Shown in pieces: positions 52,565 through 63,500 of a stretch of 64,000 bases of DNA. A model generated the notes under the pieces. The model made no database searches. It was not told where the DNA came from and saw only the letters and a program-made list of their open reading frames with translations. The translations under genes were made by a program, and so were the position numbers. Origin of the DNA: an uncultured Lacinutrix sp. (GTDB lineage Bacteria; Bacteroidota; Bacteroidia; Flavobacteriales; Flavobacteriaceae); assembly GCF_947500605.1 (NCBI RefSeq), contig NZ_CANMSJ010000003.1, positions 186,001 to 250,000 of the forward strand, read 5' to 3'. Numbering within the stretch: position 1 is the stretch's first letter; each line of letters opens with the position of its first letter.

Positions 52565-54541
52565 TTATAAATGTTTCTTATAGGCTAATAAACGCAAAGC
52601 GTTTAATACTACAACAACTGTCGAGCCTTCATGAAATAAGACTGCTACACCAATATTGGTTAATCCAAGAATTGTAACAGGCATTAGTATGGCTACAACA
52701 CCTAAACTTATAAAAATATTCTCTTTTATAATGCGTTTAGATGCTCTGCTTAATCCAATTACAAATGGTAAGTTTTCTATTTTATCAGACATTAAAGCAA
52801 CGTCTGCTGTTTCTAAAGCGACATCACTCCCAGCAGCTCCCATTGCAACACTAACAGTGCTTAATGCCATCGCTGGTGCATCATTTACACCATCTCCAAC
52901 CATTGCAATTTTTCCATCTGTTGCTAATAAATTTTTAATAGCTGTAACTTTATCTTCAGGTAATAGGTTTCCTTTTGCTTCTGTTAAACCTATTTGTTTT
53001 GCAATGGCATCACCAACATTTTGATGATCTCCAGTAAGCATAATCATGCGCTTAATACCAATAGCTTTAAGTCTTTTTAATGTGCTTTTTGCTGTTTGCC
53101 TAGGAGTATCCATAACACTAATTATACCTATCACTTCGTTTTTAAGAGCGACCAACATAACGGTGTGACCATGTTGTAAAAGACTGTCCATTCTTGAGGT
53201 TACTGTATCTTCAACTATGACACCTTCATCTTGCATTAATTTCAGATTACCAATAAGTACCTTAGCATTGTTGTAAGCCGCTGTAATCCCTTTTCCTTGT
53301 ATGGCTTCAATATTTTTAGCAATCCCTTTAAAGCTTAAGTTATGAAGCTTTTTAATGTCTTTTGCAATTGCTTTTGCTAAAGGATGATTACTCAAGCTTT
53401 CAACTTCTAAAACAATTTGTAGAAATTCATTTTCTTCAAAATTATTTAAAGCAATAACGTTTGTTAGTTTTGGCTTTCCTTCGGTAAGCGTTCCTGTTTT
53501 ATCAAACGCAATGGTGGTAATGCTTCCTAAATCTTCTAACGCTTTTCCTCCTTTAATTAAAATGCCTTTTTGTGCAGCTCTTGCTATACCGCTAAGCACT
53601 GCGCTTGGTGTAGATATTGCTAAGGCACATGGGCTTGCAGCTACCAAAACAGTAATGGCTCTGTATAAGCTTTCGTTAAAATTTTCGTCTATAATTAAGT
53701 AGGCAAAACATAAAAGAATGACTACAATTAGTACAATTGGGACGTACCATTTTTCGAATTTTTTGGTTAAACGTTGTGTTGGTGATTTTTGGGTTTCAAC
53801 CTCGCTTACCATTTTAATTAATCGTGCAACTGTAGAATCCTGACTTAGTTTTAAAACATGTACTTCAATAGTGCTATCACCATTTATAGTTCCTGTAAAC
53901 GCAATATGCTTTTTGTCGATATGTTTAAAATCTGGTAATTTGTCTAAACTAGCAATTGCTGTTTTGTCTACTGGCATACTTTCTCCAGTAATAGGTGCTT
54001 GATTTATACTACTATTTCCGGTTATAATTACACCATCTGCAGCAATTTTAGTGTTTGGTTTTATAACAATTGTATCTCCAATTTGTAAACTCTCAATTGG
54101 TGTTTCAATAAGCTGATTTCCTTTTTTAACCAATGCTATTTTTGGTGATAAATCGCTTAAGGCTTCAATAGATTTTTTAGCCTTATTCATCGCATAATGT
54201 TCTAACGCATGGCCTAAACTAAACAAGAATAAGAGCAAAGCGCCTTCTGCCCAACTGCCAATGTAGGCAGCTCCAATAGCTGCGGCAATCATTAAAAAAT
54301 CGATATCAAAACCACCTTTGCTTATTTTTTTATAAGCTTCAATAGTTATAAAATAACCACCAAAAAAGTAAGCAAAAATGTAGCAAGTTAAAGCTACCCA
54401 TTCTGTTTTAGTTAATAAATAAGAAAGTGTAAAACCGAGTCCTAAAAACAAACCGCTTGCTATTGAAAAATACAATTCGGTATTTTTTCCTAAAAAATGA
54501 TTGTGATTATGTTCGGCTTTGGTGTGTTTGTGTTCTTCCAT
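52565..54541 (-). CDS. P1B-4-type metal-transporting ATPase
   Basis: This 658-residue P-type ATPase exports metals from the cytoplasm. It has a His-rich N-terminus (HKHTKAEHNHNHF) without a folded heavy-metal domain, TGES (185-188), DKTGT (Asp347), HP in SNHPLA and GDGVND. The TM4 motif is SPC (303-305) rather than CPC, and TM6 has HEGST (637-641); this combination marks the P1B-4 subgroup (Co2+, Fe2+, Zn2+ and related). It is the last gene of the czc operon, 11 bp behind CzcB. Confidence 0.93.
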   Translation of the reverse strand: MEEHKHTKAEHNHNHFLGKNTELYFSIASGLFLGLGFTLSYLLTKTEWVALTCYIFAYFFGGYFITIEAYKKISKGGFDIDFLMIAAAIGAAYIGSWAEGALLLFLFSLGHALEHYAMNKAKKSIEALSDLSPKIALVKKGNQLIETPIESLQIGDTIVIKPNTKIAADGVIITGNSSINQAPITGESMPVDKTAIASLDKLPDFKHIDKKHIAFTGTINGDSTIEVHVLKLSQDSTVARLIKMVSEVETQKSPTQRLTKKFEKWYVPIVLIVVILLCFAYLIIDENFNESLYRAITVLVAASPCALAISTPSAVLSGIARAAQKGILIKGGKALEDLGSITTIAFDKTGTLTEGKPKLTNVIALNNFEENEFLQIVLEVESLSNHPLAKAIAKDIKKLHNLSFKGIAKNIEAIQGKGITAAYNNAKVLIGNLKLMQDEGVIVEDTVTSRMDSLLQHGHTVMLVALKNEVIGIISVMDTPRQTAKSTLKRLKAIGIKRMIMLTGDHQNVGDAIAKQIGLTEAKGNLLPEDKVTAIKNLLATDGKIAMVGDGVNDAPAMALSTVSVAMGAAGSDVALETADVALMSDKIENLPFVIGLSRASKRIIKENIFISLGVVAILMPVTILGLTNIGVAVLFHEGSTVVVVLNALRLLAYKKHL

Positions 54542-54552
54542 AAAACTATGTA

Positions 54553-55782
54553 TTAATGTGAATGTTCTGCTTCACCTTTTTTCATTTCTGCTACTAAATA
54601 ATAAGCTCCATTTTGTGCTATCAAAATATTTTTAGGTTGTTCTTCTTTAAAACGAAAAGCAGAATAACCGTTACTAGTATTTTTTACAATAACCTCTACA
54701 GGACTAAAAGCCCATTGGTCTCCTTCTTGCTTTGCCGTAAAAACGTAGTTGGTATTACCTTCTTCAAAAATAGCCGATTCTGGTAATGCGTTTTCAGTAG
54801 AATTATCAGTTAATATTCTTGCTGTAACATACATTCCGGGAATTAAATTACCATTTTTATTTTTAATCTCAGCATGAATATGAAGCGCTTTTGGACCTTC
54901 TTCAAAAGATTTTCCTACAGAGTAGATTGTAGCAGAGAGCTCTTTGTTTCCTAAAGACTCTACATTAATTTTCACGGTTTGTCCATTTTTAACCTTACTA
55001 ATGTCTTTTTCAAAAACCATTAAATCGGCATGTATATGTTCTGTATTTACAACTTCCATAAGTGGTGTTTGTGGTAAAACGTATTGACCAGATTTTATAA
55101 ATACCTTTTCTACATAGCCATCGATTGGACTTTTTACAGGAGCGATTTGAGAAATGTTACCAGCTTTAACGCTGTTAGGAGATAAGCCTAATAAATGCAA
55201 CTGACTTTCGTAACCTTTTGTGAGTCCTTTTGCACTTGAAAAAGCAGATTTAGCCTGTTGGTAATCTCTGCCAGAAGCAACCTTTGCATCGTATAATTTT
55301 TGCTGTCTATTAAAGTCTTGCTCTAAAAAAGTAAGCTTATTAACTGTTTGCAAATAATCTGTTTGCATAGTAATAATATCTGGGTGGCTTATGTAAGCAA
55401 CAACTTGTCCTTTTTTTACTTTGTCTCCTTCAATTATTTTTATTTTGCTAATATTAGCACCTAAAATAGAGGTGATTATTGCTTCGTTTTGCGGTGGTAC
55501 GCCTAAGCTTCCGTTAACTTCAATGTAGCCAGACATGTTGCGTTTAGAAATAGTATCAACACTAATTTCTAAATCTTTAATCTGCGTATTGGTAAGTATA
55601 ATTTCTTCAGAATGTGGCTTGTCTTCATCATGAGAATCGTCTTTAGAATGATCGTCGTGTTTTTCTGTAGTTTCATTTTCATGATCATCCGCTTTGTTCG
55701 TTTTATTTCCGTTATTACAACTAAAAAGCGCTAGTGTTATAGCAATAATTATATGTGTTTTATATGGTGTTTTCATGGTCAT
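54553..55782 (-). CDS. CzcB-type periplasmic adaptor of heavy-metal RND pump
   Basis: This 409-residue lipoprotein (LFSC, Cys22) links the inner-membrane pump to the outer-membrane channel. After the lipid anchor comes a His/Asp/Glu-rich stretch (DDHENETTEKHDDHSKDDSHDEDK) suited to metal binding. Then come the barrel-sandwich half-motifs (SILGANISKIKIIEGDKVKKGQVVAYISHPD, SPIDGYVEKVFIKSGQYV), a helical hairpin and the beta-barrel domain. Its ATG overlaps the czcA stop (TAATG), so translation is coupled. It belongs to the HME subgroup. Confidence 0.93.
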   Translation of the reverse strand: MTMKTPYKTHIIIAITLALFSCNNGNKTNKADDHENETTEKHDDHSKDDSHDEDKPHSEEIILTNTQIKDLEISVDTISKRNMSGYIEVNGSLGVPPQNEAIITSILGANISKIKIIEGDKVKKGQVVAYISHPDIITMQTDYLQTVNKLTFLEQDFNRQQKLYDAKVASGRDYQQAKSAFSSAKGLTKGYESQLHLLGLSPNSVKAGNISQIAPVKSPIDGYVEKVFIKSGQYVLPQTPLMEVVNTEHIHADLMVFEKDISKVKNGQTVKINVESLGNKELSATIYSVGKSFEEGPKALHIHAEIKNKNGNLIPGMYVTARILTDNSTENALPESAIFEEGNTNYVFTAKQEGDQWAFSPVEVIVKNTSNGYSAFRFKEEQPKNILIAQNGAYYLVAEMKKGEAEHSH

Positions 55783-58700
55783 TAGTTTTTATTTGTATAG
55801 TATTCTAACTTAGTTTTACTGTCTAAATAGTCTTTAAAAATCTGCCAAGTATTAATTTCTAATTGTACAGCTTCTTTAATGGTTTGTATAAATGCAATGT
55901 AATCCATCGCGCCTTCTTTGTAAGATAATGTAGCTCCGTTTCGTTGTTGGATTGCTAGTTTTAAAGCTTCGGTTTTATAATACTCCCAGTTGCTTTTGTT
56001 TTGTTTGAATTGAGCAACGAGATTGATATAATTAGTTTCAAGTAAACTTTTCTTAACCCGATTTTTTTCTTTAATAATTTCAGAATTTATTTTTGAAGCT
56101 TTAGTTTTTCCTTTTACAGAATTAAAAATTAATGGTATTTGAATACCTATTTGAAAACTACTAAAACCTGACTGTCCGTTAATTTCTTGAAAACCATATT
56201 GCGCAGAAAATTTAGGGAGATAACTTGCTTTTTCTACAGCTGTCTGTGCGCTAGCAATTGCTGTTTGGTTGTCCCAGTAATTAAGTAACGGATGTGATGT
56301 CAAGGACTCATCAATTATAGTAGATTCATCTTCTAAAGCGGTAATTTCTGTATTTTCTACGTCGAATATAATAGCACTAAACAACCACTGGTTTAGGGTT
56401 TGTAAAGCCATGTTATATTTGTTAAGTGCAACTTGCTTTTGTATAGTAATTAAACGGCCTTGGTTTGCAGTCGAGCTATATTCTAATTGGGAAATAGCTT
56501 CGGTTTCATATCTTAACTCAAGAGCTTGTTCTAAGCCAAAAAAAACAGAATCTATAGCTGCATAAGATTGATAGGTCTTTTTTGCAACATAAGCATTTAT
56601 CCAAGCCTTTTTTACATTTTGCTTTAACTCCAAACTGTTTAACTGAAGGTTGGTTTTTGCTAACTCAATATTTTGCTTTGCTAATTTGCTTTTAGCAGGA
56701 CCTTCAAAAATTGCAATACCAGTTTGACCAATACCAAGTCTTGTGTAGGTAGCAGGATTGTTGTTTCCTATTTCTTCTCCTGAAGTAAAAATATTAGTGT
56801 CTCCAAAATTCCAAGCTGTAGTTTTTAGAGCTTCTTCTTTATCAATATTTAATTTTGAAGCTTTTAATGATGGATAATTTTTTATAGCCATATTTACTGC
56901 TTCGTCTATAGAAATGGTTTGATTTACCTGTGCATTAAGGCTAAATACGCCAAAGAAGACCAATAGTGAAGCTATAACTGTTTTGTAGTTTTCATTTATG
57001 CTTTCTGCTTTTTCATCTCTTGTTTCTATCCAGCGGTATAAAATTGGTATTATAAACAATGTAAGTAGTGTTGCGGTTAATAAACCACCAATAACTACTG
57101 TTGCTAGCGGACGCTGCACTTCGGCACCAGAAGACGATGATAAAGCCATTGGTAAAAAGCCTAACATATCTGTTAAAGCAGTTAGTAAAATAGGTCGGAT
57201 ACGTCTGCGCGTTCCAATACGAATACGCTCGTTAATATCTGTAACACCTTCTTCTTTAAGCTCGTTAAATCCGCTTATTAAAACTAATCCGTTTAAAACA
57301 GCAACTCCAAAAAGGACAATAAAACCAACACCTGCAGAGATACTAAAAGGCATGTCTCTTAAAATTAATGAAAATATGCCACCAATAATAGCAAACGGAA
57401 TTGCGACATAAATCATTAAAGTTTGCTTCATCGATTTTAAGGCGAAAAAGATTAAGACAAAAATTAAGCCTAGAGAAATTGGTACTACAGTTTTTAGTTT
57501 ACTAGTAGCACGTTCTAAGTTTTCGAAAGCACCTCCATACCGAACATAGTAACCTGTTGGAAGATTAATTTCGTTGTCTATTTTTGTTTGTATTTCTTCA
57601 ACAAGTGTTTTAATATCTCTACCACGAACATTTATTCCAACATACACACGACGGTTTGTATTGTCTCGACTTATTTGCATTGGTCCTGGTTTAAAACTTA
57701 TTTCGGCAACTTCTTTTAAAGGAATTTGAGAGCCGTTTGGAAGGCTTACAAATAGATTTTTAACATGATTTAAATCTTGTCGTAATTCGTCTTTCACTCT
57801 AACTACTAAATCAAATCGTTTTTCACCTTCAAAAATTGTTCCTGCAACTCCACCAGCAAAAGAGGTTTGAATAAGTGTATTAAGGTTGTTTATTTGTAAA
57901 CCGTACTGCGCAATTTTAGCTCTATTATAGTGAATGGTTATTTGTGGTTGCCCAGAAGTAGCTTCTACTTTCATGTCTGCAACACCATCTACATTAGCAA
58001 CTAGTTTTCCTATTTCTTCGGCTTTTTTAGATAGAATCTCTAAGTCGTCTCCATATAATTTAATGGCAATGTCTTCTCGAACTCCAGTAATTAGTTCGTT
58101 AAAGCGCATTTCTATGGGTTGGGTAAATTCGTAATTAACACCAGGAATAGATTCTAAGCGTGTTTTCATTTTAGAAATTAATTCTTCCTTGCTAGAAACG
58201 GTTGTCCATTCGCTTTGTGGTTTTAAAATAACAAACACATCTGCTATATCCATAGGCATTGGATCTGTTGGTACATCTGCAACACCAATTCTACTAATTA
58301 TATCTTCAACCTCTGGAAAGTTTTCTTTTACAATTTTTTCAATTTTTGTAGTTGTAGAAATCGTTTCTGTAAGCGAACTTCCTGGTTTTAAAATAGCATG
58401 AAAAGCCAAATCACCTTCATCTAACTGCGGAATAAATTCACCACCCATTCTAGAAAATAGATAACCTGAGACAGCTAATAAAACAACAGAAGAAATGATA
58501 ATAATTTTAGAACCTTTTAAGGCTTTAGCTAAACTTTTTTCGTAGATATTCTCTAACCAAATAACAGTTTTGTCTCCCCAAGTCAGTTTTTTATTTTCTG
58601 GAACTTTTAAAAATAAAGCCGTTACCATTGGTACGTATGTTAAGCAAAGTATCATAGCTCCAATCATAGCAAAACTGAATGTAAGTGCCATTGGAATAAA

Positions 58701-60119
58701 CATTTTACCTTCAATGCCTTCTAATGCTAAAATGGGAAGGAAAACAATTAAGATAATAAATTGACCAAAGAAGGCGGTGTTCATCATTTTAGAAGAAGAA
58801 CTGTAGGTTAGTTTGTCGCGTTCTTCTTGATTAATTGTTTGTCCTTTTTTAATACGTTGATACATTAAGAAAACAGTGCTTTCTACAATAATAACTGCTC
58901 CGTCCACAATAATTCCAAAGTCTATAGCACCTAAACTCATTAAGTTTGCCCAAACACCAAAAATGTTCATTAATATAAAAGCAAATAATAGTGATAGTGG
59001 GATGGTTGAGGCAACAATTAAACCGCCTCTAAAGTTTCCTAAGAAAAATATTAGAATAAAAATTACAATTAATGCACCTTCAACTAAGTTTCTTTCTACT
59101 GTTGAGGTTGTACTTTCTATAAGTTTACTTCGGTCTAAAAAAGGTTTAATGGTTACACCTTCTGGAAGCGATTTTTGTATCTCTTCAATTCTAGAGGTTA
59201 CATTATTAATAACTTCATTTGTGTTAGATCCTTTTAGCATTAATATCATGCCACCAACAGCTTCTCCTTCTCCATTTTTTGTTAATGCACCATAACGTAT
59301 GGCGTTACCAAATTTAACTGTTGCTATGTTTTTAATAGTAATAGGAAGTTCGTTTTTATTAGCAACAACAATGTTATTAATATCTGTAATTGTTCTTGCT
59401 AAACCTTCGCCACGAATAAAATTGGCTTGGTGGTTTTTTTCGATATATGCACCTCCAGTATTTTGATTGTTGTTTTTTAAAGCGTTAAAAACGTCGTTAA
59501 TACTGAGGCTCATAGATTTTAAAGTATTAGGATCTATAGCAATTTCGTATTGTTTTTTATGTCCTCCAAAAGCATTAACTTCTACTACACCAGGAACCAT
59601 TGCCATTTGTCTTCTAATAATCCAATCTTGAAAAGTACGTAAGTCTGTAGAAGAATATTTGTCTTTAAATTCCGGATCTACTTCTAATGTGTATTGGTAA
59701 ATTTCGCCTAATCCAGTAGAAATTGGTCCCATAAAAGGCGTTCCGAAACCTTCGGGTATTTGGCTTTTAATTTCGGTTAGTTTTTCACTAACTAATTGTC
59801 TTGGTAAGTAAGTATCTAAGTCGTCGCTAAAAACAATAGTAACTACAGAGAGTCCAAAGCGAGAAATAGATCTAATTTCTTTTACTTCTGGAAGGTTTGC
59901 AACAGCTAATTCTATTGGGTAAGTTACAAACTGCTCGATGTCTTCGGTTCCTAAATTTGGCGCTTGTGTTATTATTTGTACCTGATTGTTTGTAATGTCT
60001 GGAACAGCATCTACGGGTACTTTTTGTATGCTATATATGCCGCCAACTATAAGTGCTAGCGTAAACAATGCAATAACAAATTTGTTATTGATTGAAAAGT
60101 CAATAAGTTTATTAATCAT
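55782..60119 (-). CDS. CzcA-type RND pump fused to a TolC-family outer-membrane domain
   Basis: This 1445-residue fusion starts with a full CusA/CzcA heavy-metal RND pump (1 to about 1035), including the TM4 proton-relay motif DFGIIVDGAVIIVES and the permease halves QVPVDAVPD... and MPMALSSSSGAEVQRPLA. A hydrophobic signal-like segment (about 1043-1062) and TolC/CzcC-type coiled-coil sequence with LSLKEGAMDY-type motif (SYKEGAMDYIAFIQ) run from 1065 to 1445. CzcC is usually a separate gene, and none is seen here. Protein processing after the second signal-like segment is possible. Confidence 0.93.
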   Translation of the reverse strand: MINKLIDFSINNKFVIALFTLALIVGGIYSIQKVPVDAVPDITNNQVQIITQAPNLGTEDIEQFVTYPIELAVANLPEVKEIRSISRFGLSVVTIVFSDDLDTYLPRQLVSEKLTEIKSQIPEGFGTPFMGPISTGLGEIYQYTLEVDPEFKDKYSSTDLRTFQDWIIRRQMAMVPGVVEVNAFGGHKKQYEIAIDPNTLKSMSLSINDVFNALKNNNQNTGGAYIEKNHQANFIRGEGLARTITDINNIVVANKNELPITIKNIATVKFGNAIRYGALTKNGEGEAVGGMILMLKGSNTNEVINNVTSRIEEIQKSLPEGVTIKPFLDRSKLIESTTSTVERNLVEGALIVIFILIFFLGNFRGGLIVASTIPLSLLFAFILMNIFGVWANLMSLGAIDFGIIVDGAVIIVESTVFLMYQRIKKGQTINQEERDKLTYSSSSKMMNTAFFGQFIILIVFLPILALEGIEGKMFIPMALTFSFAMIGAMILCLTYVPMVTALFLKVPENKKLTWGDKTVIWLENIYEKSLAKALKGSKIIIISSVVLLAVSGYLFSRMGGEFIPQLDEGDLAFHAILKPGSSLTETISTTTKIEKIVKENFPEVEDIISRIGVADVPTDPMPMDIADVFVILKPQSEWTTVSSKEELISKMKTRLESIPGVNYEFTQPIEMRFNELITGVREDIAIKLYGDDLEILSKKAEEIGKLVANVDGVADMKVEATSGQPQITIHYNRAKIAQYGLQINNLNTLIQTSFAGGVAGTIFEGEKRFDLVVRVKDELRQDLNHVKNLFVSLPNGSQIPLKEVAEISFKPGPMQISRDNTNRRVYVGINVRGRDIKTLVEEIQTKIDNEINLPTGYYVRYGGAFENLERATSKLKTVVPISLGLIFVLIFFALKSMKQTLMIYVAIPFAIIGGIFSLILRDMPFSISAGVGFIVLFGVAVLNGLVLISGFNELKEEGVTDINERIRIGTRRRIRPILLTALTDMLGFLPMALSSSSGAEVQRPLATVVIGGLLTATLLTLFIIPILYRWIETRDEKAESINENYKTVIASLLVFFGVFSLNAQVNQTISIDEAVNMAIKNYPSLKASKLNIDKEEALKTTAWNFGDTNIFTSGEEIGNNNPATYTRLGIGQTGIAIFEGPAKSKLAKQNIELAKTNLQLNSLELKQNVKKAWINAYVAKKTYQSYAAIDSVFFGLEQALELRYETEAISQLEYSSTANQGRLITIQKQVALNKYNMALQTLNQWLFSAIIFDVENTEITALEDESTIIDESLTSHPLLNYWDNQTAIASAQTAVEKASYLPKFSAQYGFQEINGQSGFSSFQIGIQIPLIFNSVKGKTKASKINSEIIKEKNRVKKSLLETNYINLVAQFKQNKSNWEYYKTEALKLAIQQRNGATLSYKEGAMDYIAFIQTIKEAVQLEINTWQIFKDYLDSKTKLEYYTNKN

Positions 60120-60156
60120 TATGATTTTTGATTTAATTCTGTAAATAAAATGTGTA

Positions 60157-60179
60157 TTTACTCTATTAAATAGAGTAAA
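60157..60179. promoter_or_regulatory. 23-bp perfect palindrome before czcA
   Basis: TTTACTCTATT and AATAGAGTAAA (60157-60167, 60169-60179) are exact complements around A60168. It lies in the 84-bp gap between the DUF6660-like gene and czcA. T-runs are lacking on the minus strand, which argues for an operator (metal-responsive repressor, not encoded here) over a terminator. Confidence 0.6.
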
Positions 60180-60203
60180 AAAGGCCTGAAAAGATTCAGA
60201 TAT

Positions 60204-60521
60204 TTAAGAATTAAATTGAGGAGGTTGTAAAAGACTGTGTATATGGTCTCTACTTATGTTTTCGAAATAAGAAGGCATTTTTCTAGTCTCTTCTATTTTT
60301 GAGAAAACGAAATCTATTGGTTGAGATGATATAATTTCTATATGGCAACATTGGCAAGTGCAAAAAGGAGAGCACAAATCTTGAGTATGGTTATCTGTAC
60401 CATGATCGCTAGAAACGTAAGTATCTTGAGAAGTATTGCTATTGTCTATTGCCACATCGTTACACGGTATAAGTGTAAGACCTGTTAAGTAAATAGATAA
60501 TATGATTGCAATAAATTTCAC
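60204..60521 (-). CDS. DUF6660-like small Cys-rich secreted protein
   Basis: This 105-residue protein has a GTG start at 60521 and a signal peptide (LSIYLTGLTLIPC). The mature part carries a dense cluster CSPFCTCQCCH with flanking His/Asp (SDHGTDNHTQD). Position and Cys pattern match DUF6660-like proteins found upstream of CzcA in Bacteroidota. It probably binds or senses metal in the periplasm. A near -7 element, TACCTTTA (60526-60533), ends 4 nt before the start. Confidence 0.72.
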   Translation of the reverse strand: MKFIAIILSIYLTGLTLIPCNDVAIDNSNTSQDTYVSSDHGTDNHTQDLCSPFCTCQCCHIEIISSQPIDFVFSKIEETRKMPSYFENISRDHIHSLLQPPQFNS

Positions 60522-60525
60522 GATG

Positions 60526-60533
60526 TAAAGGTA
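60526..60533 (-). promoter_or_regulatory. Near -7 element of the metal-efflux operon
   Basis: The minus strand reads TACCTTTA, one base from TAnnTTTG, ending 4 nt before the GTG start at 60521. Confidence 0.45.
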
Positions 60534-60565
60534 TTCTATTTTTTAGATTAGAAATGTTAAGAGTA

Positions 60566-63500
60566 TTAAAAATAAGCCTTCAACTGTACATTGCCAGTAT
60601 GGATAGTCTTACTAGTCTCGGTTTTTCTACCATAATAAGTCAAATTTAAATCTAAAAACTTAGTAATTTTTTGTTGCGCTAATAAGCTCCAAGTTAGGTT
60701 TTTTCCTGGTTGTAAGCCTTCAAGCATTTGGTAGCCTACAGGTGAATTAGCATTGCCTTCGAAAGCGTTAGAAAACACATTAAACTCTCCAGAAATTGCG
60801 GATTTTACGTTTTTAGTTACGGCAAAAGAGAAGCCATATTTTTGTTGATTTAAGGTTTCTAAATCACCAATCGTATTTCCTTTGTTTGTGTATTGATAAA
60901 AGACATCGAAACGTACATTGTCGTTTAATAAATAAGATAATTTTGGATTGAAGCGCTCTTCATCTATATTAAAATTTTTGGAGACAAAGTTTTCACTTTC
61001 GCTATCATTTTTATCGAAACCGGCAAGAAAATTAGCAAGCCAGCTTGTGGCAAATTTATGATTGAAATTTAATTGATGACTTTTTAAACTATTAGCAATA
61101 AAGCCTACAGATAATACATTTCGAGATTGATTACTTAAATACGTATAAGAGGTTGTGTAATGTTGTTTACCACGATTATAACTTAACACGTTTCTAAAAT
61201 TAAGCTGAAGCCCTAGTTGGTTATCTTCATCACTCTCAAACGGATTAATATTAAAAGCATTGCCTTCGCGTTTAATTTTTCGGTCTATTAAATAACTACT
61301 TTGGTTATAAAAATGCGACAAGAATTTTTTGCTTTTATTGTCTTCGTTTATCCAGTTCGTTGGATTTAAAGTTAATGCTTGACTTAGCCTATTTTGATGT
61401 GTTTTTATAAAAACTTGGTTTGGTAATAATACTCTTATATATAAACCTTGATCTTGAAACTGAGCGATTTCAAATTCTTCTAATTCTTGGATGCCGTTAC
61501 CGTTATAATCGTTCCAAGTGTAAGCACCTTGACCAGGTTCTACTTCTACATAGGTGAAATCTTGTTGGGCTAAGGTTCCGGAATTGGTTTCGAAAACGGT
61601 ATTCCAATTTATTATGTTTTTAAAAAACTGCTGACTAAATAATAATCTAGAATTTATAGATTGTTCGTCTTCTAGGTTTTCATCAGTATTTTTTAAAGTT
61701 CTGTAATTAGCAAATAACGACAGGTTTGTACGCTCGTTTTTTATTAATCTAGAGTTTAAATAGTAGGTGTTAGATTGGTTAACACGCTGTAAGTTGTTGT
61801 CTCGTAAACTATCATTTACTCTGTATTTGTAACCAATTTCCGCAAAAACACCAGTGCTGTCTCCAATTCCTGTAAAGATTTCGTAGGCTTTAAAACGCTG
61901 GCTTAACTCTGTAAATTCATTAGTTACAACGTCTTTTTGTTCGTTGTTTTCAGCAGAGAGTCTTCCGCCAATCCAACTCTTTTTAAGGTTGTAACGTGCC
62001 TCATTATAAGTACGTAAAAAAGTTGAGGTTGTTTCTGTGGCGTTACTGTTTAAAAGACTTGTGTTTGTTGTTAGCGTTAGTTTTTCCTTCAGAAATAATT
62101 TAGCATTTACTGTATGTTTATTACCATTAAAATTATTAGAAAAACCAAGATGCTCGAACAAATAATTAGCTCTTCCTTTTTTATCATGAAAAGCTCTTGT
62201 TCCGGCAGTAAACAAAACTTGGTCACCAAAATTAGAGTTCAATCCATTAGAAGTTGTTGCGTTAATATTCCAATCGCGATTAAATTCTGGATTGTATAAG
62301 CCTTGAATATTTCTAAATTCTTCTTGAATAAAATCGGTATCTACAAAAGCATCTAAATTCCACAAACTGTCTTGTTTAATAATAGATTGGTTAATGCTAA
62401 GTTTTCCTGCGAAGCCATTATTATCGTTATCATCTAAACTAGAAAATAAATTTAAATCGTTTTTACTTCCTGCAAATTCAAAATTTATAGTTGTTTTTTC
62501 AGATGGTGTATAACTTCCGTTAACCACTGCAACTTGAAGTTTTACAGGCGCAACCAATTGTATAATAGGTTCAAAATCACCTTGAGGAGTTCCGCCAATT
62601 GGCGCAATATATTCGTAAATAGTATTTATTGCATTAATGTTACTTATTATATAATTACCTAAATTATCACCAACATTTGTAAAGCGAACGCTAAATAAAG
62701 TATCGTCTGCATTGTTAGAAAACTCAAAGATTTCTACACCATTTACAATCTCTTTTTTGTATAAAATTCGATTTTCGTTAAAGGCTTCTTGAACGCTAGA
62801 AGGCGCTACCATTTGTGTTCTGTCGTCTCCAGCTTCGGTTAAAACATTAACTTGGTCAGAAGATAAATTTTGTTGTAAAGGATTGTTTTTAGCATCATTT
62901 TCCGAATATACCGAAGCTCCAATTTTAAATTTTTCAGACTCGTAATTACCTCCTGCATAAGCTACTAGTCTCGAGTAATTTCTATCGCTAAATTGGTAGT
63001 CTACAGTAATTCGCATTTCGCTTGTTATAGGAAATGTAGAATTAAATATAATTTCGCCAGCGTTGTAATCTATTATATAATCTTCGTTTTCGCCACGATC
63101 TACTATAATACCATTAACATAAACAGTTTCACTTCCGGAGACAATTAATACAAACAATTCACCATTTTGACCTTGTAATTTGTAAGGTCCTTGATTACCT
63201 TCTTGTGCCGTAAATTGACTTGTAGTAAACTGTCCACGAACTAAAGCACCTGCTGCAAAAAGCTTAGTTTCGGCATCTTCTTCTCCTAATTTTGCTCTTA
63301 ACGAAAGACCTTGAACGCGTTTAGAAAACTCAGCAAAATAAGAATCGTTATTTTCTAAGTCTACATCTCCAGCTCTTATATTCCATCGGTCGCTAAAAAT
63401 CTCCACAAAAACTTGATCAAATTCATCTAATCTTTGAGAATAGCCAGTTTCCTGTAAAGGAATGTTTGCATCTTGAATAGAGGCGCGAAGGGAAACTTTA

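Noticed and set aside
63406-63408. Start codon of the large outer-membrane protein at 63406
   Set aside because: It is an internal GTG; the frame is open to 64000 and carries a signal peptide there.
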